Source of the DNA: Sphingomonas sp. Leaf230
GTDB lineage: Bacteria > Pseudomonadota > Alphaproteobacteria > Sphingomonadales > Sphingomonadaceae
Reading direction: 5' to 3'
Assembly: GCF_001421745.1 (NCBI RefSeq)
Contig: NZ_LMKW01000001.1
Span: 736,464 to 800,463, forward strand
Length of the DNA stretch: 64,000 nucleotides
How positions within the stretch are numbered: the first letter of the stretch is position 1; every line of letters begins with the position of its first letter. The notes under the pieces were generated by a model. It was given only the letters and a program-made list of their open reading frames with translations, ran no database searches and had not been told where the DNA came from. Both the position numbers and the translations under genes were made by a program. This document shows, piece after piece, positions 1 to 8,800 of the stretch.

Positions 1-21
1 GCGGGAGGGGGAGAAAGTTAT

Positions 22-864
22 TCAAGCCAGCTGGCAGATATCCAGGACGTTCATGTCGGTATAATCCTGGTTCTCGCCAGCCATCGCCCAGATGAACGCA
101 TAAGCCTTGGTGCCCGAACCCATGTGGATCGACCAGGGCGGGCTGATCACCGCTTCCTCGTTCGCCATGACGATGTGGCGGGTCGCTTCGCCCTCGCCCA
201 TGTAGTGGAACACGCGGTCCTTCTCGAGATCGTCGAGTTCGAAGTAGAAATAGATCTCGCTGCGACGCTCATGGATATGCGGCGGCATCGTGTTCCACAC
301 CGAGCCGGGCTTCAGGACGGTGAGGCCCATGACGAGCTGTGCGCTGGCGCAGATACCGGGGATGACCATCTGGTAGATCGTCCGCTCGTTCGACTCCTCT
401 AGCGACCCGCGCTCCAATGTCGTCGCATCGCCGACCGAGATAACCCGCGTCGTGAACGCCTTGTGCGCCGGGCACGACGCCAGATAGAAGCGCGCGCCGT
501 CGCCCGAGAACTGCACGTCCTTCGCGCCCATCGTCACGTACAGGCAATCCTTGTTGCCGAGCGTGAACGTCTCGCCGTCGACCGTGACGGTGCCGCTGAC
601 CTTGCCGACGTTGACGACCGCGAGTTCGCGGCGTTCCAGGAATGGGTGGCCTGCCGCCGACGCCGGCTCGGCCTGATCGGGCAGCTTCACACTACCGCTC
701 GCGACGGCGACGCCGCCGATCACGAAGCGTTCGGCATGCGTGTAGTTGAGCACGCACTCGCCGTCGCGGAACAGATCCTGGATCAGGTACCGGTCGCGCA
801 GTTCGTCGTTGGAGACGCACTCCATCATGTCGGGGTGCGTGGCGTAATAGGTGCGGTCGTACAT
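22..864 (-). CDS. kduI: 5-dehydro-4-deoxy-D-glucuronate isomerase (KduI)
   Basis: KduI interconverts 5-dehydro-4-deoxy-D-glucuronate and 3-deoxy-D-glycero-2,5-hexodiulosonate in the breakdown of unsaturated uronates released by pectate-type lyases. It is cytosolic. The 280-residue product has the usual family length, and its start [14 protein letters not shown] is typical. A cupin metal site HIHERRSE is visible near residues 193-200, with a later His in the segment SIHMGSG. An RBS (GGAGC) lies 7 bases before the ATG. The gene follows uxaC by 12 bases and is almost certainly cotranscribed with it. The short stretch from 1 to 21 holds no feature I can name. Confidence 0.95.
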   Translation of the reverse strand: MYDRTYYATHPDMMECVSNDELRDRYLIQDLFRDGECVLNYTHAERFVIGGVAVASGSVKLPDQAEPASAAGHPFLERRELAVVNVGKVSGTVTVDGETFTLGNKDCLYVTMGAKDVQFSGDGARFYLASCPAHKAFTTRVISVGDATTLERGSLEESNERTIYQMVIPGICASAQLVMGLTVLKPGSVWNTMPPHIHERRSEIYFYFELDDLEKDRVFHYMGEGEATRHIVMANEEAVISPPWSIHMGSGTKAYAFIWAMAGENQDYTDMNVLDICQLA

Positions 865-876
865 AATAAGCTCCGG

Positions 877-2319
877 TCAGGCCGCCTGCGCAGCGAAATG
901 GGGTTCGTCGATACGGTAAGCACGGCGGACAAGGCCGCTCGTCAACTCGTGGGCAAGGTCAGCCGCTTCCCAGTCGGCAAGCCGATGTTCCGCCACCAGC
1001 CGCGCCAGGAACCCGCAGTCGATCCGCCGTGCGACGTCGTGCCGCGCCGGGATCGAAAGGAACGCCCGCGTGTCGTCGTTGAAGCCGACGGTGTTGTAGA
1101 AACCCGCGGTTTCGGTCGTCATCTCGCGGAACCGCCGCATCCCCTCGGGACTGTCGTGAAACCACCAGCTCGGCCCCAGCTTGAGGCAAGGATAGTGCCC
1201 CGCCAGCGGCGCGAGTTCGCGCGCATACGAACTCTCGTCGAGCGTGAAGAGAATGATCGACAAGCGCGTGCTGGTGCCGAACCGGTCGAGCAGCGGCTTG
1301 AGCGCGTGCACGTAATCGGTCCGCGTCGGGATATCGGCACCCTTGTCACGGCCATGGCTCGCGAACAGCCCGGCATTGTGGTTGCGCGACGAGCCGGGAT
1401 GGATCTGCATCACCATGCCGTCCTCGACAGACATCGCTGCCATCTCGGTAAGCATCTGCGCGCGGAAGAGTTCGGCGTCCGCCGGTGTCCAGTCCCCGCG
1501 CGTCACCTTGGCGAACAGCGCCTCAGCCTCGACGCTGGAAAGATTGGCGGTCGCCGCGGTCGGATGCCCATGGTCGGTCGCGGTCGCCCCCGACGCGTGG
1601 AAGTCGGCGCGGCGCTTGCGATGCGCGGCGAGATAGCCCTTCCAGTCATACACATCCTCGCCGGTCAGCTCCGCAAAGTGCTCTATCGCCGGCGTGAATG
1701 CCTCATGCTCGACGTCGATCACCCCGTCCGGACGATAGGTCGTGACGACGCGCCCGTTCCAGCCCGACTGGCGAATCCGGCGATGCGCGGCGAGGTCGTC
1801 ATGCGCGCCCTCGGTGGTCGCGAGAAACTCGATCCCGAACCGGTCGAACAATGCGCGAGGCCGAAACGCTTCGGACGCCAGCTTCTCGCCGATGAGGTCG
1901 AAATACCGGTCCGCAGTCGACGCTTCGAGCGCCACGTCGATCCCGAACACCTCGGCGAACACATGATCGAGCCACAGCCGCGACGGCGTGCCGCGGAACA
2001 GCGTATAATGGTCGGCAAACAGCTTCCACGCGGCACGCGGATCGGTCGCAGGCGTGCCGCTCAGTCGCGGGATCGCCAACGCATCGAGATCGACGCCCTG
2101 GCTGTAGAGCATTCGGTAGAGATAATGGTCTGGCGCAAGCAGCAGCGAGGTCGCGTCGGTCCAGTTGGCGTTGTCCCCGAACCAAGTTGGATCGGTATGC
2201 CCGTGCGGGCTGACGATCGGCAATGCCGCCACCTCGGCATACAACGCCCGCGCGATTGCGCGCGTCGTCGGTTCCGCCGGGAAAAGGCGGTCCGGATGCA
2301 GTTCCAGAGCCCTTGCCAT
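877..2319 (-). CDS. uxaC: glucuronate (uronate) isomerase UxaC
   Basis: UxaC isomerises D-glucuronate to fructuronate or D-galacturonate to tagaturonate, the entry step of cytosolic hexuronate catabolism. The 480-residue protein begins MARALELHPDRLFP and carries the metal-binding HGH of the SPHGHTDP segment near residue 38, as in this amidohydrolase-related family. I chose the ATG at 2319 over an in-frame ATG at 2388 because a strong AAGGAGG-like site sits just before it and the resulting length fits the family. An operator-like palindrome lies 42 bases upstream. kduI follows in the same operon. The lack of uxaB, uxuA or kdgK here means the rest of the pathway lies elsewhere. Confidence 0.95.
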   Translation of the reverse strand: MARALELHPDRLFPAEPTTRAIARALYAEVAALPIVSPHGHTDPTWFGDNANWTDATSLLLAPDHYLYRMLYSQGVDLDALAIPRLSGTPATDPRAAWKLFADHYTLFRGTPSRLWLDHVFAEVFGIDVALEASTADRYFDLIGEKLASEAFRPRALFDRFGIEFLATTEGAHDDLAAHRRIRQSGWNGRVVTTYRPDGVIDVEHEAFTPAIEHFAELTGEDVYDWKGYLAAHRKRRADFHASGATATDHGHPTAATANLSSVEAEALFAKVTRGDWTPADAELFRAQMLTEMAAMSVEDGMVMQIHPGSSRNHNAGLFASHGRDKGADIPTRTDYVHALKPLLDRFGTSTRLSIILFTLDESSYARELAPLAGHYPCLKLGPSWWFHDSPEGMRRFREMTTETAGFYNTVGFNDDTRAFLSIPARHDVARRIDCGFLARLVAEHRLADWEAADLAHELTSGLVRRAYRIDEPHFAAQAA

Positions 2320-2360
2320 CGTCCATCCTCCTTGCCGCTTAGCGCGATCCTCGGCCGATT

Positions 2361-2375
2361 TGGTAACCGGTGTCA
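2361..2375 (-). promoter_or_regulatory. putative LacI-family operator in front of uxaC-kduI
   Basis: On the minus strand the site reads TGACACCGGTTACCA. It is centred on ACCGGT and has one half (TGACACC) that would complete the perfect palindrome TGACACCGGTGTCA. It matches the site at 3536-3551 in 13 of 15 positions. It lies between the LacI-type gene and the uxaC start, where a repressor site would be expected. Binding by the neighbouring regulator is inferred. Confidence 0.6.
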
Positions 2376-2407
2376 GGATCATGCGCAACCGCCATTCGAC
2401 TATCGTC

Positions 2408-3445
2408 TCAAGCCTCGACGTCAGCGGGTGGCGAAACTGATGCTCGCCGGATCAGCGTCGAGAGGAACAGCGAGGGTTCCTCGACCAGATCGCTGCCATC
2501 GTCGGCTCCGGCGATCAACTTCAGAGCAGCGGAGCGTGCCATCGACGCGATCGGCCACCGCACCGTCGTCAGCGGCGGCCAGACATGCGCGGCGATCGGC
2601 GTGTCGTCAAAGCCGATGATCGACAGGTCGCGCGGGATTTCCAGGCCACGTTGCCGCACCGCATGGATGATCCCCGCCGCCATTTCATCGTTCGACGAGA
2701 AGATCGCGGTGGGTCGCGGCATGACGTCGAGCAACCGCTCCGCCGCCACCAGTCCCGACTCGAACGTGTAGTTACCGTCCGCGATCATGCTGCGAGGCAA
2801 GGCGATCCCGGCCGCAGCTAGCGCGTCCTCGAACCCCAATCGTCGCTCACGGGCCGACCGGAATCCGTGCGGCCCGGCGACTAGGCCTATCCGCCGATGC
2901 CCTTGCTCGATCAGATACTCGGTCGCTGTTCGCACCGCCTCACGGTCGTTCGACGCGACCATGTGGTCGGTATCGTCGATCACCGCAGAGCCCATTCGGA
3001 CGTACCGACAGCCGATCGAGTCGCAGAGCTTTGCGACGGAGTCATTCTCGCTGACCGGTGGCATCAACAGCACCCCGAACAGGCGCTGCCGCTCGAGAAA
3101 GTGGCGAAGATCGTCGAGCATCGTCGCCGACCCGCGATCGAGCGGGCGGACGACCATCTCGAATTCGGTCCCGTGCAACGCCTCCAGCATGCCCTGCTGC
3201 ACGTTGAGCACGGTCTGCGCATTAGGGTTGTCGTGAACCAGGCCGATCAGGAAGTTCCGCCGCAGCGCCAGCGCCCGCGCCTGCGGATTGGGAATATAGC
3301 CGAGCTCGGCGATGACATCCTCGACCCGCTTGCGCGTATCGTCGTTGAGGAGCGGCGAGCGGTTGATGACGCGGCTCACGGTTTTCTTGGACACGGCCGC
3401 GATCCGCGCCACGTCGTTGATCGTTGGCTGACCGGTTTTCTGCAT
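2408..3445 (-). CDS. LacI-family transcriptional regulator of the uronate locus
   Basis: A 345-residue LacI/GalR-type regulator. The N-terminal helix-turn-helix with hinge spans residues 8-60 (TINDVARIAAVSKKTVSRVI is the recognition segment, with the hinge motif PNPQARALA after it). The rest is the periplasmic-binding-like effector domain. It is transcribed toward uxaC and divergent from the hydratase gene, with two similar palindromes at 2361-2375 and 3536-3551. It most likely represses the uronate genes until a uronate or keto-deoxy intermediate appears, and may control itself through the divergent site. The effector is not evident from the sequence. In other proteobacteria comparable roles are filled by KdgR or UxuR, but I do not assign a name. 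Confidence 0.92.
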   Translation of the reverse strand: MQKTGQPTINDVARIAAVSKKTVSRVINRSPLLNDDTRKRVEDVIAELGYIPNPQARALALRRNFLIGLVHDNPNAQTVLNVQQGMLEALHGTEFEMVVRPLDRGSATMLDDLRHFLERQRLFGVLLMPPVSENDSVAKLCDSIGCRYVRMGSAVIDDTDHMVASNDREAVRTATEYLIEQGHRRIGLVAGPHGFRSARERRLGFEDALAAAGIALPRSMIADGNYTFESGLVAAERLLDVMPRPTAIFSSNDEMAAGIIHAVRQRGLEIPRDLSIIGFDDTPIAAHVWPPLTTVRWPIASMARSAALKLIAGADDGSDLVEEPSLFLSTLIRRASVSPPADVEA

Positions 3446-3535
3446 TGCGGGGGCATAGCTCGGTGATCGCGAGCCGACTAGTCACGCCCCACATTGAACG
3501 TCGATGATACAAGGACCCGCCAATGCGCTTGTCAA

Positions 3536-3551
3536 TGACACCGGTTTCCCA
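3536..3551 (+). promoter_or_regulatory. putative LacI-family operator in front of the hydratase/exuT genes
   Basis: The plus strand reads TGACACCGGTTTCCCA. It is the counterpart of the site before uxaC, with the same TGACACC half and the same ACCGGT centre. It lies in the divergent region between the LacI-type gene and the hydratase gene, about 65 bases before the hydratase start. It could therefore act on both promoters. Confidence 0.6.
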
Positions 3552-3600
3552 TACGCTCCGAGAAACGCAGATCACTGCGAATACATAGGAGGGGTTCTTG

Positions 3601-4395
3601 GTGGTACAGCCGGACACGACCGAGAATATCAGCCGCATCGCCCGGACGTTCGTCGAGGCACGCCGCGTCGGGACTTCCCTTGCGGAATTCCCGGGAAATG
3701 TTCCGACGACACTTGCCGAGGGGTACGCGGTACAGGACGAGGCGTTGCGCCTTGTCGAAGGTTTCATCGCCGGATGGAAAGTCGGCCGGATCAATCCGCC
3801 GCTCGACGGCGTCGACCGTCTGACCGGGCCGATCTTCGCGGACGAAGTCGCGTCGGCTGGGGTGGAACCGGTCGCGATGCCGGTGTTTGCGCAAGGTTTT
3901 GCTGCCGCCGAGGCCGAATTCCTGTTGCGGATCGGTACGGCCCCCGATCCCGCAAAGCTGCGCTATACGGTGGACGAGGCACGCGCGATGATCGACGCGG
4001 TGCATGTCGGTATCGAGATTGCCAGTTCGCCCTTCCCGGGCATCAACGCACTTGGTCCAACTGTCACGGTGTCCGATTTCGGCAACAATAATGGGCTAGT
4101 CGTGGGCGCGGATGCGGAAGGATGGCGCGAGGGTGACATCAATGACTGGCCCGTCGAACTGTGGATCAACGATGCCTTGATCGGGGCCGCGACGAGTGCA
4201 ACGATGCTCGACGGCCCGTTCGGTGCGGTGCGCTATCTGCTCGAGCATATGGCCGCGCGCGGCATCGCGTTGTCGCCGGGACAATGGGTCTCGACCGGCG
4301 CGGTCACCGGCGTCCATCCGGTCGCGATCGGCGACCGGGTCGAGGCGCGTTTTGACGGACGGTTCGCCGTCCACTGCACCATCAAGGCCCGCTAG
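3601..4395 (+). CDS. 2-keto-4-pentenoate hydratase-like protein (FAH superfamily)
   Basis: A 264-residue member of the MhpD/XylJ-type hydratase group, which adds water to 2-hydroxypenta-2,4-dienoate-type enols or acts on related 2-keto acids. The fold signatures are visible: the GWKVGRINP segment near residues 60-70, and the metal-ligand stretch FAAAEAEFLLRI near residues 98-110. I prefer the GTG at 3601 because AGGAGG lies 8 bases upstream; a TTG at 3598 is also possible. The gene precedes an ExuT-like transporter by 24 bases and sits behind a putative operator shared with uxaC-kduI. That suggests it handles a sugar-acid keto intermediate rather than an aromatic ring-cleavage product. The true substrate is unknown. 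Confidence 0.82.
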   Translation: MVQPDTTENISRIARTFVEARRVGTSLAEFPGNVPTTLAEGYAVQDEALRLVEGFIAGWKVGRINPPLDGVDRLTGPIFADEVASAGVEPVAMPVFAQGFAAAEAEFLLRIGTAPDPAKLRYTVDEARAMIDAVHVGIEIASSPFPGINALGPTVTVSDFGNNNGLVVGADAEGWREGDINDWPVELWINDALIGAATSATMLDGPFGAVRYLLEHMAARGIALSPGQWVSTGAVTGVHPVAIGDRVEARFDGRFAVHCTIKAR

Positions 4396-4419
4396 AGGCT
4401 GTCTTTAGGAGAGAAGCCA

Positions 4420-5739
4420 ATGGCGAGCATGAACATGCCGGAGGTGGGCGCGCCCAACGCGAACGGCGCGATCGGTGACGCAGGGGTAGGCGGCAAGATC
4501 GGCCGCTATCGCTGGCTGATCTGCAGCCTGTTGTTCGCCGCGACCGCGATCAACTATGTCGACCGGCAGATGATCGGCGTGCTGAAACCGACCATCTCCG
4601 CCGAGCTCGGCTGGAACGAGACGACCTATGCCGACGTCATCTTCTGGTTCCAGGCCGCCTATGCGATTGGGTATCTGAGCTTCGGCAGGATCGTCGACGT
4701 GCTCGGCGCGCGGATAGGCTATTCGGTCGCGTTCGTGATCTGGACGCTCGGGCATACGCTGTGCGGCTTCGCGGGCAACGCGTTCCAGTTCTCGGCGGCC
4801 CGCGTGGTGCTAGGCCTTGGCGAAGCGGGCAACTTCCCCGCGGGCATCAAGGCGGTCTCGGAGTGGTTTCCGGCCAAGGAGCGTGCGTTCGCGACCGGCG
4901 TGTTCAACGCCGGCGCGAACATCGGCGCCGTCATTACGCCGCTCATCGTCCCGATCATCACGATCGCGTTCGGCTGGCGGATGGCGTTCATCATCACCGG
5001 CGCGATCAGCCTGATCTGGCTGGTGGCGTGGATCACGATCTATCGTCGTCCGCGCGAAGTGGCGAAGCTGTCGCCCGCCGAACTCGCGCATATCGAGAGC
5101 GATCCAGCCGATCCGGCGAAGAAGATCGGCTGGCTAAAGCTGCTCGGCTACCGCGAGACCTGGGCGTACGCGCTGGGCAAGTTCCTGATCGATCCGATCT
5201 GGTGGCTGTTCCTGTTCTGGACGCCCGATTTCCTCGCCAAGACCTATCATCTCGATCTCAAGAGCTTCGGCCCGCCGCTGGTCGCGATCTACCTTCTCTC
5301 CGATGTTGGCAGCGTTGCGGGCGGCTGGTCGTCCTCGAAGCTGATGAAACGCGGCCATTCCGCCAATTTCGCGCGGAAGATCACGATGCTGGCCTGCGCG
5401 TTCCTGGTGATGCCGATCTTCTTCGCGCAATATGTCGACAATCTCTGGCTTGCAGTCGGCATCGTGGGGTTGGCGACGGCGGCGCACCAGGCGTTTTCGG
5501 CGAATCTCTACACGATCCCGTCGGATATGTTCCCGCGTGGCGCGGTCGGGTCGGTGGTCGGGATCGGCGGCACGGTCGGCGCGATCGGTGGCATGATGAT
5601 GGCCAAGTTCACCGGCTACGTCCTGCAGACTACCGGGAGCTACACGCTGATCTTCGCGGTCGCCGGCAGCACGTACCTGATCGCGATCACCGTCGTGCAC
5701 CTGCTCTCGCCGAGGCTGGCGAGAGTGGACGCGGGCTAA
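4420..5739 (+). CDS. MFS hexuronate transporter, ExuT-like
   Basis: A 439-residue major facilitator of the anion:cation symporter (ACS) group, which imports hexuronates or aldarates with protons. It shows a cytoplasmic lead of about 25 residues and then the first membrane helix with the diagnostic NYVDRQMIGVLKP. The RVVLGLGEAGNFPAG motif near residues 128-142 and about 12 hydrophobic segments follow. An RBS (GGAGAG) precedes the ATG. It shares an operon with the hydratase gene and lies across from uxaC-kduI, so glucuronate or galacturonate is the likely cargo. A strong hairpin follows its stop. Confidence 0.92.
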   Translation: MASMNMPEVGAPNANGAIGDAGVGGKIGRYRWLICSLLFAATAINYVDRQMIGVLKPTISAELGWNETTYADVIFWFQAAYAIGYLSFGRIVDVLGARIGYSVAFVIWTLGHTLCGFAGNAFQFSAARVVLGLGEAGNFPAGIKAVSEWFPAKERAFATGVFNAGANIGAVITPLIVPIITIAFGWRMAFIITGAISLIWLVAWITIYRRPREVAKLSPAELAHIESDPADPAKKIGWLKLLGYRETWAYALGKFLIDPIWWLFLFWTPDFLAKTYHLDLKSFGPPLVAIYLLSDVGSVAGGWSSSKLMKRGHSANFARKITMLACAFLVMPIFFAQYVDNLWLAVGIVGLATAAHQAFSANLYTIPSDMFPRGAVGSVVGIGGTVGAIGGMMMAKFTGYVLQTTGSYTLIFAVAGSTYLIAITVVHLLSPRLARVDAG

Positions 5740-5750
5740 CACTGCCGTCT

Positions 5751-5780
5751 CTTGTTCTCCCGCGAAGGCGGGAGAACAAG
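5751..5780. terminator. perfect hairpin after the hexuronate transporter; dispersed repeat
   Basis: Two 13-base arms (CTTGTTCTCCCGC and its complement) flank the loop GAAG, 11 bases after the transporter stop. There is no long T-run, so it may stop transcription weakly or act as an RNA-stabilising hairpin. The core TCCCGCGAAGGCGGGA is the kind of short palindrome found at many sites in sphingomonad and other proteobacterial genomes. It may thus be a copy of a dispersed element. Confidence 0.6.
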
Positions 5781-5839
5781 CTTCGGACGACGAACATTGG
5801 CGAAATCGCTCAATGCCGATTGGCCCCAGGGAGAGAGCA

Positions 5840-8800
5840 GTGAAGCGTTTCACCACGGCGTCCGTCCTAGCATTAGCCGTTGCGAGCATCGCTCCGGCAC
5901 AAGCACAGGATGCGACCGGGCTGCTGTTCCGTGCCTCCGCCGACAAGAGCCTGACCGCCGACTACGCCGCCGGCGATCCCGTCCCCAATTTCCGCAGCGG
6001 CGTCGACATCACCCCCGATGGCGCGATCGGCGGCGCCGCGCGCTGGGCCGACGACGGCTATGTCGCCTGGAAAGCCCCCGGCAACATTCGCGCCGACCGC
6101 GGCACGCTCGCCTTCTTCTGGCGCGCTCGCACCCCCGTCGGCGAAGCCCCGTTCGTGATCTTCCGCACCGGGTTCGCGGACCATTCGAGCTGGGACATGG
6201 CGTTCCTGCGGATCGACTGGAATGGCCACGGCTTCGACGCTTTCGTCACCGACGCCAACCTCTCGCGCATCCGCGTGTCCTGGACGATCCCGCAAGCTCG
6301 CGCCGCCGACGCCTGGTCACACATCGCCTTCGCTTGGGACGAAACCATCGGCGTGCAGCTCTACGTAGAAGGCAAGCTGGTCGCGCGGAAGGACCAGAAA
6401 GCCGACCTCGACAGCGGCCTCGACCAGTTCGGCCTGGCCGGCCGGGTCATGTCCCCGCACCAAGTCCAGAGCCGCTACAATTTCATGCGCGGCTCCGACC
6501 TCGACGAGATCCGCGTCTACGACCGCATGCTCCCTGCCACCGACGTCGCAGCGCTCGCCGACAAGCGCGAGCCGTCCCCCGCCCCTACACCCGACCCCAC
6601 TGCAAAGCGCACCGCGTGGCTCCACCGCTACGGCTGGGACAAGACCGCGCCACCGGTGCTCGACGCCCCCGTCACCCGCGTCCGAAAAGTCGAGTTCGCC
6701 GACGCGAAAGACCTCAAGCAATGGATGTGGAAAGGCGTCGACGGGATTGCGGAGACGACCTGGCCCGGCGTCTACAACCGCTCCCGCCTGCCCGGCCGCG
6801 ACGATTATTTCGAGCTGCCCGACTGGAACACCTATGTCGAAGGCGGCAAGCGCTACGATCTGACGATTCCCGCCGGCGAACGCGTCAACCGCGTTGAGAT
6901 CCGCGGCGCGGCCTATGGTCGCCTGGACTGGAGCGACGGAACCAAGCCCGCCCTGATCGCCACCCGCGCCCAAGGCACAGTCCGCAGCGTAAACCAGTTC
7001 GCCCCCCGCACCGGCGGCACGCTCAGCTTCACCAACACGATGCAGGAGCAGCCGATCCAGGAGCTCTGGGCCTACGACATCGGCGCAGGCGCAGAACCCG
7101 CCGGCAGCTTCAAGCTCTCCTACACCGTAGACGCGACCGCCTCCCCCAACCTCGCAGCCCTCGCCCCCCTCAACGCCTACATCGCCGGCCGCTTCGCCCC
7201 GGACGAACGCAGCACCGTCGTCGCGATGCCCTCCGCCGGCCTCAAAGCCGCAGTCGGCGCGGGCACTGGCGGCGCATCCGGCGCCCCCGTCCGCCGCACG
7301 GACGCAGCTCCGATCGTCCACATCCTGATCCCGGCCAGCTTCGGCGATGCGCTCCCAGACCGCCCGCTCGCCCGCGCGTTCGACTACGGCTGGCAGAACC
7401 TCAACGACGGCCTCGACGGCATCGCGATCGACATTCCCGCGCTGAAGGCCAAGCCCAACGCCGCCGGCCTGATCGCGCTCAACATCCGCGTGAAGGACCC
7501 GATCTGGCCCGGCCGCGACATGATCGACCTCTCCGTCTCGGTCCGCCCGAACGAAGCGCGCACGCTCTGGCTGGACCTGCGCGACCGCATCCTGCCCAAC
7601 GACAGCCTCTATCTGACGATCGCCAGCGCCGCCCCCGACTTCGACGCGACCGCGCTGAACGGCGCCAAAATCCGCCTCGTCTTCAAACCCCGCACCGCAG
7701 CCCTGAACGAGCACATCGCCGACCGCATGGCGCAGGTGAAGGACAATTGGGGCTTCCTCGTCGAGGAACACACCGCCTCGAAGCGTGCCGGCCTCTACCA
7801 GCGCCTGTTCGCCGACATCTCCGACCTGCTCCGGATCGACCCCGACAACGCGCGCGCCCGCGCCTATTGGGCCGACATCAACTACCGCCCCGAAAACCTG
7901 CCCGCCTTCGTCCAGCCGGTCGCCCCCGCAGGCGTCCCCCTCTGGGCCTTCCGCCAACTCGAAGACCTGAAGCGCGTCCGCCAGTTCGTCACCTGGTGGA
8001 TCGACGAGCGCCAGGTCCCCTATGGCGATTTCGGCGGCGGCATTTCCGACGACACCGACCTGACCCAGCAATGGCCCGGCCTTGCGCTGATGGGGGTCGA
8101 GCCCGACAAGATCAACGCCTCGCTCCGCGCGCTGTCCGACGCGGTCTACAAGAACGGCATGATCGTGAACGGCCTCGGCTACATCACCGCCGACGAACTC
8201 CACGCGTACGAGGAGGGGCTGAACAGCAACGCCGAGCGCCTCTACCTCAACTGGGGCGAACCCAAGGCGGTCGAGCGCCTGATGGACAATACGCGCGCCC
8301 TGCAGACCGTCATTCTCAAGAACCCCGCCGGCCACATGCACTTCGCCAGCAACTGGTATGGCGGGCGGAAAATGTACCGCGAAGGCGCATGGGAATGGCA
8401 GAAACCCTATGCCTTCACCGTCATGCACGGCCCGATGCTGGTCGGTCTCTATAACGCCAACCCCGCGGCGCGAGACTTAGTCACCGGCGTGATCGACGGC
8501 TGGATGGCGCATGGCAAACAGGCCCCGGACGGCAGCTGGAGTTATCCCAACGAGATCAACTGGCGCACCGATGCCGAGCGCGTCGGCGACGGCGGCGGCA
8601 TCACCACCTCGCTCCAGGCAACTTGGGCGGCATGGCGCTACACCGGCGACGCGAAATACCTCCGCCCGATCGAAGCCCGCCTCGCCAAGGCCGGCCCCGG
8701 CGCGCTGGCCGAGTTCAACGAGAACGCCTTCGACGCGCTTCCCGGTGGCGCCGCAGCGCGCACCAAGCTCGCGGCGAGCAAGTCCGAAGACCCGTTCGCC

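Noticed and set aside
463..2619. Long plus-strand open frame of 718 codons
   Set aside because: It lies opposite kduI and uxaC, whose protein motifs are clear; the length reflects high GC on the antisense strand.
6317..8428. Long minus-strand open frame opposite the large secreted protein
   Set aside because: The plus frame has a signal peptide and domain structure; the minus frame is a low-complexity Gly/Ala/Val/Asp shadow.
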